The notes under the pieces are model-generated. The model saw nothing but the letters and a program-made list of their open reading frames with translations. It made no database searches and was not told where the DNA came from. Shown piece by piece: positions 51,258 through 63,563 of a stretch of DNA of 64,000 nt. The position numbers and the translations under genes are program-made. Every line of letters starts with the position of its first letter. Position 1 is the stretch's first letter. This DNA is from Trogon surrucura (Eukaryota > Chordata > Aves > Trogoniformes > Trogonidae): the NCBI GenBank assembly GCA_020746105.1, contig CM036622.1, positions 42,137,477-42,201,476 of the forward strand, read 5' to 3'.

Positions 51258-51779
51258 TGATCATAGAATGGCCTAGACTGGAAGGGACCTTAGAGATCAT
51301 CTAATCCAACCTCCCTGTCATGGGCAGGGACGCCTCTCAACTAGTTCAGGCTACTCAAGGCTCTGTCCAACCTGGCCTCGAACATCTCCAGGGAGGGGGC
51401 AGCCACAACATCTCTGGGCAATTTATTCCAAAGTCTTGCCACCCTCATACTGAAGAATTTCTTCCTAAGATCCAATCTAAATCTATTCTCCTTCAACTTA
51501 AACCCATTTCCCCTTGTCCTATTAGTGGACGCTCTTGTAAAAAGTCCCTCCCCAGCCTTCCTGTAGGTTCCCTTCAGATATTGGAAGGCAGCTATTAGGT
51601 CCCCCAAAGTCTTCTCTTTTCAAGACTGAACAATCGCAGCTCTCTCAGCCTGTCCTCATAGCAGAGGTGCTCCAGCCCCTGGATCATCTTTGTGGCCCTC
51701 CTCTGAACACGCTCCAACAGATCTATGTCCTCTTATGGTGGGGACACGAGAACTGGACACAGTATTCGAGGTGGGGTCA
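51258..51779 (-). mobile_element. CR1 LINE 3' fragment
   Basis: Reverse-complement CR1: tcatagaatggcctagactg, atctaatccaacctccctg, aacatctccagggaggggg, cccatttccccttgtcctat and the aactggacacagtattcgag block at the 5' truncation. The minus strand retains an 88-codon piece of the RT C terminus (FKLKENRFRLDLRKKFFSMR, then RVARLWNKLPRDVVAAPSLE), closed by a frameshift upstream. Moderately diverged. Confidence 0.9.
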
Positions 51780-54700
51780 AAAGTGCAGTGCTTGCCAGTG
51801 AATTAAGGAGGAGAAGAAAGGAAAGAAAATCTTCCTGGATCAAAATATACAGCCATCCCCAAATTTACTTTGGCCCTGGATTTGGTCTTTATCCATGGCA
51901 AGACTTTCCTATCTGTAGTGTGAATATTTTAAGAATAAAAATACAAGCTTTGGCATAAGGTTTTAACCAGCTGCCTTATTGCTGATCACTAGAAAATGCC
52001 TCTGACATTTGAAAAGATTGTTGAAATTGTTTGTGAATATTTTCAGGGGGAGAGGATGCCTGTATGGAGCAGCACTAACAAGGAGAGGAGTTTGTCACCT
52101 CGACTAGTTTTACTCATCAGCCTTTATTAAATAAAACATTGTGAGCTGGGATCAGGAATGGAGTTGGGTTTTGTACGTTCAACTCTCTGTGAAGCAAATT
52201 CTGTAATGGAAGCCTTGAAAATATTCTTGACCTGTTGTAGGAAAGGATTACCAGGAGGCAATTCTTGCATCTATTTTCACAGTGTAATAAGCTTCCTGAT
52301 AAATAGTGACCTTGAGATATTTTGTTCTGTCTGTTCTGAAAGTTTTTGATAAGGGTAAAGAACTGAATGACTTTTGATTTACAGAAATATAATAACCACC
52401 TGATGATTTTTAAGAAGCAAATAGTTAACTTAGCCACAGCTTGTGTAAACTGAAGTATTCAGTCTAAACTACTGGCAGCAGGAGTCTTAAGGATCTATAA
52501 ATTAAGATTTCTACCACAAAACCACCTCAAATTTAAATGGAGATAAGAGCTCAACAAGATTGTTTTTCTTGTGGAGAAAAATGTCTGAGGAGCTGACCTC
52601 ATTTTTACTGAGTAAGGGATGAAATTATTTAAACATAATGTTTTTTTTAACCATTCAATAGCAGACTCAGAAAGAATTGGCTTTGTGCCTGTTCTAAGGA
52701 CTTGGGATTTTCATAATTTCAGGAACCTCACATAGGATTCTGTGGTTGTGAGCTCTTGATTTTGCTGCCACTGAAGCAATTGTGTGATGTAACCTTAAAT
52801 CCAAATAGTTGACAAACAAGAGGCATGTCACTGCTAGTTGTCTGGGGATGGATTGATGGGCTTTTTTTAATGGTTTACATAGTCGTGGTATGCTCTGTAA
52901 GAGCTTTGCCTGGTAAGAGCGGAGGGTCAGATGTTTCACTAGCACTCTGTGGTTCTGCTAATCTCAGCAGGATTCATGGAGGTATTAGTTCAGTAAGTGG
53001 TTTATTAAAAGGGTTAATTAGCACAAAGCAGATGAGGATTTCATAAATAAGGAGACTTGGTCTGCATCACTGGAACCTAATTACGTGACATGGCAAGTCC
53101 CTTGTTGAGCCTTCTTACCTGTCAGATCCGCTGTGCTTGGTGCATCCATCAGCACCTGCCCAGGAGCTAGGAGGCAGCCGGAACAGATGTGGGCAGAAAG
53201 GCAGTGAGCTGAGGAGCAAGGAGGCATTGGGGAAAAGAAACACTCGGCTGACCTGTCAGAAGACTCCAATTGCAGTCCTTGGAACTGACTGCAGGCAGAG
53301 AAAGCTTTTTGATCTGTAGTCCACCAAGAAATGGAGCTTTTCTCGAGTGGGAATATAGACTTGTAGGTGAAAGGAGAAAATAAAGCATAAGTATAGCATG
53401 AAAAATATCAGAATCTAGGCTATATTTAAAGAAGAATACAAATAATTTTGTTTGCTCATTCCAGGCTTACCTACAGATTGACAGACAAAAGCTACTTCAA
53501 ATCAATACATTTTCATCAAAGCAAGTAATATTTTTAGACTCTTTCCATGTTATTAAATATGCATGAGACTGAGAGTCCAGTGCTGCTCACAGGAGAATGA
53601 GTGAGTGGTTCTGATTGCAGTGGGAAACCTATTGGACTCCTGTTACTTCCCAATACCCAGAGCCTTCTGTTGAACAGCATGTGATTTCACTCACACTTTC
53701 CTCAGTCTGCTCAAACTCTTGGAAATTATGACAGCACAGTTTATTTCCTATACATTGATCCAGAAGGGGAATTTTCATTTAAGCATTGTAGAATTACCTT
53801 TATTCATGTAGTACTACAACTAATCTGGGAAAATACTGTATGAAGTAGGTTAGCATTAAGTCATGACCCATTTCTATTTTGCTTACTAATCGTAGTTTTT
53901 AGCAGGCAAGGGGTTGAAATACGTTATTTAACTTCTCTCCACAGATTGATTTTCTAGCCATACATCTAATAAATATGTAGTACATTAGATTTCCACAGTA
54001 GAAAATCGCTCAAAAACTCTAGGGAAGATATAAAGGAAACTGTACTTTCAAAATCACAGTTTTGAAAGTAAATACAATTTAAGGAAAAAGGACACCACTG
54101 CTTCCTTGATAACTCAGTACACAAGATTATCTGATCAGTAATTTGTTAATGTACCATCAGGATATCCTTAGATAGGAATATTGCCATTTATTAACCACAG
54201 ACCCCCAGGTGAGGATTTGAAGACAGGCACGCTTCCAGAATAAAGGAAACAGTCCTGCAGCACAATCTTCTTCTCTGTGGATCTGGTACCATTGGTACCT
54301 AGGCTTTGCTTTGTAACTATCTGGCAAGCTTATGATACCGTTAGTGGTCTCACTGTGCAGACTACTCTTCAACCAGCTTGTGCTCTGTTACTGGTGACAA
54401 AATTCAGTGTATTTGGAAGGGTTAGTAAAGTATTCTAGGAATTTCTTACCTTTTGTGGTAATGGTCTTCTTGACAGTGTGTTTGCTATTAGAAAATTCTT
54501 TCCTGAGATGATAGAGGTGGAAGATGTTTGATTATCTACACTTTGATTTATTGCAAGTGTGCTAGGAAGGAGTTGAGATCTCATCAGTGATATGTTTGCT
54601 GGCTGCACAAAGGATAGGGACTCTCAGAAGTATTCATGCACTCAAATAATTGCTGGAACTTCTTTTTCTAGCCATTGTACCTTTTCACTGGATATGATGG

Positions 54701-56703
54701 AGGTCTGGCCATGCTGTTGTCATGCTGTTGACATGGCACAGCTGTCAGCCCAAGTTTGCTCAGATTCAAGATGATCAGATTCAGTAAAGTAAAAGATCAT
54801 CCCAATCTTAGTGAGTACCTTCTTCATTGCTGGACTTCATGTCTATTCTATGCTGAGGTCTTGAGAAATCACTTGGGAAGTAGACAATGAATAATTTGGA
54901 GACTGGCAGCTGGAGTGTGGTTTAGAAAGCTGTTAATTTCTCTCTCTCAGCTGGGTTTTATCCTTTGCAGACAAGACCCAATAACTGGTGGTATAAGTGC
55001 ATCTAAATATGATATGTGCAGTCTTGGGCCTTAAGTGTTGATGTTCTTTCTTCAGTAATCTTTCCTGATGTGGAAATAAAACCTGCACTCAGTATTTGTA
55101 TGTGTGCGTGCCTGTGTGTCGAGTGTGAAGTGTAGGCTCTCTTTTGTATTGACATGGTGCCATATATGTGCCATCAGTGCCTTTTCACTTTTAGTAGAAT
55201 CACATCAGTTTACAAACTCAAAGTTATTGGTGGCGTGTTTACTGTTACTACAGAAGAAGCAGGTAAGACATAATCCCTGCACCATAGGAGAGCAATATAC
55301 TTCATAAAAGCTTCACCCATTATGCTTCTGATGTAACTTTCATATCACAATAAAAGTCATCAATCTCAAACAGAACAGTTTAACAAGGTGACTCGGTAGA
55401 GCCACGATATGACAGATGCTAGAAATAAAAAACAGACAAATTGTGCCTGGTCATTGCTGTCAAAGCAAGATCCTCCACCTGTTGTTCCTACCACTTGTGC
55501 AGTCTGCAGATAGTTTGGGGGCCATGTTTTCTGTTCACGGGACAGATTATTGATATCACTTGAAAATTTAATACGATTTTATGTACTATCTAAGATTACA
55601 CATTACATATCAGGATCTAACTTCTACAGCAGCAGCCACGTCCTTTGCTTGGTGTTTCCAAGCTGATGATCCCAGCCAGTCCTGTGAACCAGTACACCCT
55701 TCTCTTCTGCTTCAGATCCAGTCGCAGTATTGCTTCTCCTCCTTAGCTGCTCAGCTTTCCTTGGCTCTCAGTTCTCAGTGTTTGCAACCAAGTCTTCCCC
55801 TTGTCCATTTACATGGAACCAGGCCCCCCCAAAACCCCTTAGACTGTATAGCTTAATTCTCTCCAGACTTGGTGGTGCAGCTGGCAGAGTTACCCACAGT
55901 GGTCTCCAGGCAGTTCATTCAACTTTAAAAGGGATGGCTATTGCGTATCGGTTTTAATGCTGCCTATAGCTCTCCATGGATCAAAGCTTTGTTTGAAGGC
56001 AGCTGTGTCTTCCAGCAAAGCAGACTGAGCACATTGCAATGTTCTGTCTGATCTGCCTGTAAACAGAGCTGATGACATGTCACTCAAAACGGTGGTTTGA
56101 TTACCCAACAAAAAGCAGATTGATTACCCAGCACATAAAAGCAGGTTGCGTATGCTGAATGGTTTTAGCTGGGAGAAGAGCTAGAAGATGATGAGAAAGA
56201 CGGTTAAGTTTCCTCTTCTGTCTTAGACCAGAGGCCTATGTCTCAAACAGTGCCCTAAGCTTCTACCAGGGCACTGCCCAGTGCTACCAAGCATTTTGGG
56301 GATAGACAGGGCAAGAGGAGGAGTCTTTCCAGTTGACATTGCCTTACTCGATGCTCATAACTAAACATTAATTTGCTCAGGAGGTTAGATCCAGGGCTAC
56401 ATCTATATTCATGTATTAAGTAGCATCAGAGAACATTCCTGGGTGATAAAACTCAATCCTTTGTCCCGCTGAATTGTTTTAGTGGTCCCTGGCCTGTCCT
56501 TGGCCGTGCCTCCAAGCCATTTCCCAGCATGGTTCAGGAGTTGGTGCAGGCCATTGCAGTGGGCAGCTCGCTTGCAGCCACCCTGTGTTGGAAGGTAATA
56601 GTACAGGTGGTGGCTATTCCGTGCCATTTAGCATCAGTGCCAGGGACAGCCCTGGACATACTTAATTTCCTAGTGTAGGTGCAGCCCACCAGCTCCACTT
56701 CTT
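51780..56703. other. Intronic stretch without recognised genes
   Basis: About 4.9 kb with no exon or transposon recognised. Contains a perfect 11-bp inverted repeat at 54043-54070. Confidence 0.5.
54043..54070. repeat. Perfect 11-bp inverted repeat (hairpin)
   Basis: TACTTTCAAAA (54043-54053) is the exact reverse complement of TTTTGAAAGTA (54060-54070), with a 6-nt loop. The pairing does not extend further. Probably incidental. Confidence 0.75.
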
Positions 56704-56873
56704 ACAGGCTGCCCAGAGAGGCTGTGGAGTCTCCTTCTCTGGAGACATTCAAGACCTGCCTGGACACGTTCCTGTGTGGCATAGTCTAGGCATTCCTGCT
56801 CTGGCAGGGGATTGGACTTGATGATCTTTCGAGGTCCCTTCCAATCCCTAACATTCTATGATTCTATGATTCT
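56704..56873 (+). mobile_element. CR1 LINE 3'-end fragment
   Basis: + strand CR1 3' end: ctgcccagagaggctgtgg (the LPREVVES region), gagacattcaagacctgcc, ggatttgatgatc-like block and a tail of attctatgattctatgatt. About 170 bp, 5' truncated, only modestly diverged. Confidence 0.9.
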
Positions 56874-59767
56874 TACTTCTCTGTGAGAAAACTCTCTCAT
56901 TTGTTCAATAGCTAGTTCAACCCCATATATAGATATAGAACAGTGTGAAAAAGCGGGACTGAGCATTGTTTACCCTGAAGTCAGGGCAAGGATTTGAATT
57001 GAGAACTCCCCAGTTTTCTGATGGAAGGTACCAGTCATCAGTATGTATTGGCTGAGACAATTTGGTCTCATATTGCAGCAATTCAATTTTTTTATGGTGA
57101 ACTTTGGTAGTATGTAAGAGGTACAGGAAGGAGAAGGTGAGTAGGCATGTGCCTGGAAAGGGAGACTCCTGGGCACTTGTATCTGCTTTGATAAATGTTT
57201 ATTAATACATATGAGGTGAGAGAAGACAGAGCACATCGCATAGTGTTGGGGAGGTGAGTGGTATGGGTTTGGATTCACGTTGAGGCAGGAAGATACGGGA
57301 CTTGAAACTCTGGAGCTCATGTTCTGGTTTAGTACTTTTCTGCCAGCATCTGGAAAGGAGATTTTCAGCACTACAAATCTAACCCAGTTTTATTTACAAC
57401 CTCTCAGAAAAAGAATTTTTGAAGTAAAAAAAAATTGTAAAGGTTGGATTACATGTACACCTATGTGTCCAAGGTAGAAATGGTGATGGTGAACACGTAT
57501 TTTTGTGAAAAAGAAGAGAAAAAAATAAATGTGGTTTGATCCAGATTGGAGGGGTTTTGACTGCTGTGCTGCAAAATGTTATTTGTATCACTGTGCTTAG
57601 ATCAATACCGTAACAGCAGCCCACCGTTATCCCTTAGAAGACTGTCTCACAGTCAGGAGTTAATGAGCTAGTACTGGAAAAAATGTAGTGGGTCCTGCCT
57701 TCTTGTGTCCAGAAAAGGCATGCATGTTGCTTTCAGTAGAATCACCAAGAATTGACTTTGGAGACCCAAAATGCAAAAAAACCCCAAAAAACGTTTCTAG
57801 TAATACTCAGCTGGATTGTATGAGTTCTCTAATCCTTAGAACTTTATCATAAACACATACAATGAGATTCCTCTCAAATCGCAAACCACAGCTGTGCAAA
57901 GGTGATGCTTTCCAGTTCACTACAGAAACGATACCTTTTCCTTCCCTTCAAAGAAGGTGAGTATTGATTGGAATTCACAACAGGGAGGAGGAAAGCCTTC
58001 ACTTACTGATTTTTAGTGTTCTAAACCCAAGGATTTACCAGTGCTGCCCTGGAACAGTAGTGCTGCAGCTGAGCAACATGGAGGGAAGTCGCCTGGCTTG
58101 TCTCCGTGGAGTTTTCTGTCTATCCTGCCTGAAGTCTTTGGGAAGCTGCTTCCAACATAAAACACTTAGCATCTGCAAAGGGAGAGCAGAACATCTATCA
58201 AACATGGAAAGATCAAGAACTGTGACTCCCTGCAGAGTAACTGTTGGAAGGGAAACAGATGAATAATGTTGAACATATTCAGATCTCTGACTTCACCTAA
58301 TGCACACTGTGAAGGCTGTGTTTGTAGTCAAATGATGATTCATTTTTATGGATGTGGAAAAGCTTCTGCCTTAAATGACACTGCTCTATTATTTGTTTGA
58401 GAGGCAACACCAGTTGCCTCTGCCTTCTCTTAGACAAATACAAGCATAAATATTAATCTGGAGTGTGATTCTTCTTTCTTCTGGATAGACGGGTCTGGCC
58501 ATGGAACAGCTTGGAAGGTGACTTGTTGCCTGGTACACTGAAAAAACTTGAGAGACCTCAGTAATCATTTTTTCCCTTCGTGGATATCAAGAGTACTCAT
58601 TGGACGTGTTCATATTTGGGAATCAGGAACCACTGTGGTTTTGAGGACAAAATCACTGAAACAGCTCACCACTTTCAAAGACTCCTCACTCCAATCTCTT
58701 GAATAGCCTTTAAACTTCAACCAATCCGCTTTTAAAGGCTTGGATACCTGAAAACTTCTGTGATAGCCTTTCCTCACTCCCCAGCCTTGGTAGCTTGGCA
58801 GGGTTGAGGCAGGTGCACTGCAATGTCAGCCCCTGCAGCCTCCTTTTCTCATAGGAAAACACTAAGAGAAATTTAGATGCTTCTGGCAGATCCCATGCTG
58901 CGGACAACACAAAGACATATTCTGTGCTATGTGAAGAGTCAAACTACTCCCTCTTCCCAAGATGATTTCCTAAAATTTTTGTTGCCATCATGCTCCCAGC
59001 GGGACTTTTTTTCTGCTTTAGCTGGTGGTGATGGGTAGGAGACGCAGGTGATATTTCTGTGGATGATTCTTGATGAGGGAAAACCTATCCTAATAGTACG
59101 TGCAAATATTTTTAAAGTGAGTGTTATGTGTTCAGCAGCTGTTAACTGGTGTATGTGTCTGACATAAGCTGTGGCTTTTCTTGTGATGGTTCTGTCCCAG
59201 TTTGAAAAACGTGTTGTTGCCTCTAAACAAATCACAAACGACTTAATTAAGAAAGTGCCTCCTACAGTTATTTCTGAGGAGTAGGTTATTGTCTCAGAAG
59301 CATCAAAATCAATGGGAAAAAATATCCAAGAGGTGCTATTTTTTTTTTCTTTGGAAGTAGAATGATTGGGGATGAGCAGACATACAGCATCAAAACAAAA
59401 TGAAATCTCACACACGTGATTGCTGTTTTATGGAAATGACCTTCCCTGTTCCAAAGGCAGAATTCTTTCACTGGGAGTTGGAAGGTACAAAACAGCTTGA
59501 CAACACAGCGTGTGAATGCCTGTCTCTAACGTAAGCACAGCTAATATTTTCTATTATTGCTGTGTAGCACACTCTGGGCAGCAATCAGTTCCGTTTAAAT
59601 ACGATGGATATGAAAGTAATAATGTTTCAAATTTCACTCTTGTACATACTCAGAGGAAAGAATGTTGATAATTTTTTTTAATAATCTGATAGAGAAATAA
59701 AATGAAAATCTGATTCCTACAACACTGCTAGCGCTCTTCTTAATTCCATACTGTCTGAATTTTTCAG
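56874..59767. other. Intronic stretch upstream of exon B
   Basis: Ends in the exon B acceptor. Open frames on either strand (such as 158 codons at 58939-59415, minus) have no recognised domain. Nothing else identified. Confidence 0.5.
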
Positions 59768-60006
59768 GGTTTTGCAGGTATTCCTGTCCCGAACTGCTCA
59801 GCGTATTCCATACATGACAGGTGGGCGAGTGATGAGGATGCTGGCTGTTATTCTCCTGATAGTCTTTTGGTTTCTTGTTGGCTGGACTTCTGCAATAACC
59901 CAAAATTTGGAGAGAAACATTCCACTCATTGGCCAAGGGCAAACATCTGACCACCTGATCTTCAATATGTGCCTCATAGACCGCTGGGATTACATGATGG
60001 CTGTTG
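59768..60006 (+). CDS. GPR158: GPR158 internal coding exon B (ICL2, TM4, ECL2, start of TM5)
   Basis: Internal exon of 239 nt, entered at phase 2 and left at phase 1. The acceptor is ATTTTTCAG (ending 59767) and the donor is GTTG|GTACGT at 60007. The first G completes the Arg codon begun by exon A (AG|G), followed by 79 codons and a final G. The peptide starts VLQVFLSRTAQRIPYMTGG (second intracellular loop), continues through a hydrophobic TM4 (about residues 25-43), then an ECL2 with the IGQGQTSDHLIFNMC region. That Cys is the expected disulfide partner of the Cys in exon A. It ends DRWDYMMAV at the start of TM5. The TGGRVMRMLAV run favours GPR158 over GPR179. The phases fit exon A exactly. 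Skipping exon B alone, or A and B together, would break the frame. The next exon (rest of TM5 onward) was not seen before 64000. Confidence 0.95.
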
Positions 60007-62477
60007 GTACGTTCATTTTCTAGTTTAATTTATAAAATAAAGCTTGGTTGCTTTGTTTTTTTCATTTTTCTTTTTCTAGAATATCTTAAAGTTTTGTCAG
60101 GCTGCCTGATGTCATATGAAAAGCTGCTAGGGAAATAAAATATTGGCATATATGTTTTTAAATAGGCTGAGAAGTAAAACATAAGTAAAATATACTGAGA
60201 CTTTTATGACTTTCAAAGGTTTGTAACTTGGATTGTAGTAACCAAACTGATGGGTGCTCAAGAAATTTCATCTCTAAAAGCAAAAGGTATCTAGATCTTC
60301 TGCACTATTAAAGTGAAGAATTGTGGCTAGATTCATGAAGGATTTTTGTTTCTGCACCTCAGAACTGGGCAGAGCTCTCATGCATGAGGAGGCAAAGAAC
60401 TTGCAAGACCACCCATTCATAACCTTACAGAAATTAGTATCAGAGTAATAGAAATAGGAAATGCACATGAAATGTCCCAACTTAATGTATTTGTTAGATG
60501 TGCTCTCAGTGCTTGGAATAGTCAGGAGCTAAAAAAGAACACTCTGCAGAACTCATATCAAGGAGGAGAGTGACTCATTCTTGTTTCCTTAATTTTGTAA
60601 CAAACAGTGGATTCCCCATGCCAGGGTTCAGTGTGCTTCCTCCTGACAAGTACATCAGTGTTTTGAAATCTGGAATAAATTCTTGCCTTTCTGCCCTTTT
60701 GCTGCTTCCCCCATGGGCGTCCCACTGACAGAGCTCTGCAGCTGGGGATTAGAGAGAGGTAATGGTGGCTCCTCCACATGAGAGTGCAGATGAGGGCCAT
60801 GGAGCAGCCTGGGGGTAGGAGGAGTGTTTTCTCTGAGTAATGTCTAGGAAGCTAGCGGGTGGTAATGCACGGTGGTTTTAAAGGGCAAAACACTGCTGCC
60901 AGCTTCACCAGGGACTTTACGTGGCTCTAAGGTGCCCCTATGCTCTGCTCTTCTGTCCTTCGTGGAAGCTCTCAGAGGCAGTCAGGCACACGGGTACCCC
61001 GTGTGTCAATAATATGCTCACTGATAAACCATGCAAAGAGGATTATAAAGGAGAATGTTTTGAAATACATCTCAATTTGGGCCCTTTCGGTGGAGTGTAC
61101 TAACAAAATATAACTATACTCTGCAGTAATTGAATAGTACCACCACCAGAGATGTTGTATAGTTAATAACAAAAGAGAATTAAATGTGGAAGACCTGATG
61201 ATGTCATCTACACTAACCCCTTTTGCATCAAAATTTTACTGCATTTCACAGACAGTAATACAGTGTAGTGTTATTAAAACTTTGATGATGGTGGTTGTTG
61301 CATAATGACAAACGTTTTTATTCTCTGGATTTTATAGCTATGGTAGTTTAGGAATTAACAATTCAGATCTTAATAGCTAATAATGATCAAAGGTCCCTTT
61401 TTGGTAAGAAATTGCATAAGTTGCTGTTTGCTTAGTGTTGGAAAAAACAAGGATCGTTCTTAAAGGTATATTTAGATCTAGAAGGTTTTTTAATGTTTTT
61501 CAAAATACACTCAAGGGCAATAGAGACAAAGCCAGATCTCAAACCTGAACAGAATTGGGCAGAATTTCTTATGTTCTGTCGTTTTGTCTTCTTACCAGAA
61601 CACCTTATATGCAGAATTATGTTTGTGCAAGTCTTCAGTAAACTATGCAGCCACATTAGTGATACCAGGAGATGTACACCTACAAGACTATGCTAACATG
61701 TGTGTATATATATTTTTTATATATGTGTGTGTATTTATATGCACTTCAAGATTTTTATTGCTAATAGCAGTCTGAAAAGCTTAGAGCCAGTAGGAACTAG
61801 ATAAGATACTTCATCTCAGAGATATCTCAGGAGAAATACCCATAATGCAGAACCCCTTTTATTCCTATAATTGACTGGGAACAGCCTTGCAAAAGATTCA
61901 GTGTGATAAATTAATGGATAGATTATGATATTTGATTTCAAATGCTAGAATTAAAATGCTGGATCATAATTTATGAAAGGATTGTTATTTCATTATATTT
62001 AGTCATGCACAGTATTTTATATAAAGCTAGTGAGTATTTTGGAATATATTCTGTCACCTGTAGCTCTTGCTGGAATACCTCCGTGTTTCGTTCAGCTGTC
62101 AACTCTTTACTGAAATGCAGAGAGGGAGGTTTCAAGATTGCAGATTAGTGAAGCAAGGATTAACAAGGCTCTGTTAGCAAGTCATAAGGGGGTGAATCCT
62201 TCATGCTACCAGAGATTACTAGAGTTGGAATTTATGAAACATTTTCCATACTAATCATCCTACTTAGGGGGCATCTCTGGAGGCTTTTATTGCAGTGAAT
62301 GTTTTCTATTTACATTTCCATTATGTTTAACAGGATGCTCTCTGCAAGAGAAGCAGGGACTTAGACACAAAGGTTGTCACCTTTTTTAGCATTTTCTCTC
62401 TACTCTGTGATAGGTGAATTAGTATGCATTTTCCTTGAGGTTGGATGCTTGTGCATAGCTTATTTGTTACGTGCCTT
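60007..62477. other. Intronic stretch after exon B
   Basis: Begins with donor GTACGT. No sign of the next GPR158 exon (rest of TM5). Contains a TATA/TG-rich low-complexity patch at about 61698-61740. Confidence 0.5.
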
Positions 62478-63270
62478 TGTCAAGGGTTAGAGCTGAGCCG
62501 GCCACTAAACACTGACAAACACTTTCTAACCACATCTCTGCCCCCAAAGGGGAAGGAAAAGGGAATGAGGCAGAATGACTTATGGATTAGGAAAGAAAAC
62601 TAAAAGAGTTTTAACAAAACAATAATAAAAAAACTAACAAGGAAATAAAAATAAAGAACTATATACAAACATATGTAGATCTGATACCGAACTTCACTCT
62701 CCTCCCTCCGGTAGCAATCACCACTGATGCTGCAGAGCAGGCAACACCAGGAACGTCCCAGACTCAGAGACAGAGGGGAGCCGGATATGGGAGCTGGATT
62801 CAGGAACTCAGGATCAGGATCAAAGGCAGAAGATAGGACGGAGTCCTCTCTGCATGCAGGCCATTGAAGAAAAGAGGCAAAAGAGCTAAACTCTCGTGAT
62901 CCCTCAGTTTTATACTGTGTATGATGTATATGGAATGGAATACCCTTATTGGTCACCTGTCCTGTCTATTACGCCCCAGAGATGCAACCTTTTACTTCCT
63001 TGTGACCCCTCTTACTTCCCAACACCCCCAGCGTGGCACACAAGAGCCAGCAGTGGCCTTGGTCACTATAGGTATAACTATAAGCAAGAGCCTTTCTGCA
63101 TCCCAGTGCCAGGCAGTAACTGTAAACATCAGGTGTTACCACTGCCAGTAGCACACACTGTCTGCAAAAACACGCTGCTGACTTCAGAATGTGCAGCCTT
63201 TTAGAAGAGACTAAACTGGAAAGTAAAAATCACTGAACAGAACTGGTTCCGTTTAATTCAAACTGGGACA
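62478..63270 (-). mobile_element. ERVL-type LTR, probably the 3' LTR of a provirus
   Basis: 793-bp LTR on the minus strand, starting TGTCCC at 63270 and ending TTGACA at 62478. It is closely similar to the solo LTR at 39064-39845 over most of its length, apart from the first roughly 25 bases. A TATAAAA box lies near 62909-62915 (minus). Just upstream of its 5' end is a purine-rich stretch aagaggcggaa (63271-63281, minus), in the place of a polypurine tract, preceded by integrase-like coding remnants; this marks it as the 3' LTR of a provirus that continues beyond 64000. The expected target duplication on this side is GCCTT (62473-62477, + strand). Confidence 0.9.
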
Positions 63271-63281
63271 TTCCGCCTCTT

Positions 63282-63563
63282 ATTCCATGCCATTTACATC
63301 ATACTGATCACGAGCTTATGATCTACTTTTCTATAAAAGTTCAGGAAGTTCACTGAGTTCAGAATCTATCATTGGGTTCCATCTATCGTAGCAGTGTCTC
63401 AGGGCAGGAAACTTGGTTTGAGATGCTTACAGTTCATGTCCAAGGGTTGTAGATTCACTTCAAGGAAGTTACTAGATGTCACTCGATGAGGCTAGCTCTG
63501 GTCATCACTAGTATATTATCCTGAAAAACACTTACTGAATACTGTTAGAATTATATAACAACA
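63282..63563 (-). other. Proviral sequence between pol remnant and 3' LTR
   Basis: About 280 bp with no open frame of note, lying between the end of the integrase remnant and the purine-rich tract. Probably the 3' untranslated part of the ERVL internal region; no env motif seen. Confidence 0.5.

Larger units (their letters stand above)
24643..59767 (+). other. GPR158: GPR158 intron between exons A and B (35,125 bp)
   Basis: Phase 2 intron bounded by GTATTT at 24643 and a TTTTTCAG acceptor at 59760-59767. It carries most of the mobile elements in the window, in both orientations, plus the CNBP-derived fragment at 40732-40900. I saw no further convincing exon in it. Introns of this size are usual for GPR158, which spans hundreds of kilobases in mammals. 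Confidence 0.9.

Noticed and set aside
58939..59415. 158-codon minus-strand frame just before exon B
   Set aside because: No ATG-linked context, no domain and opposite strand to GPR158; likely random.
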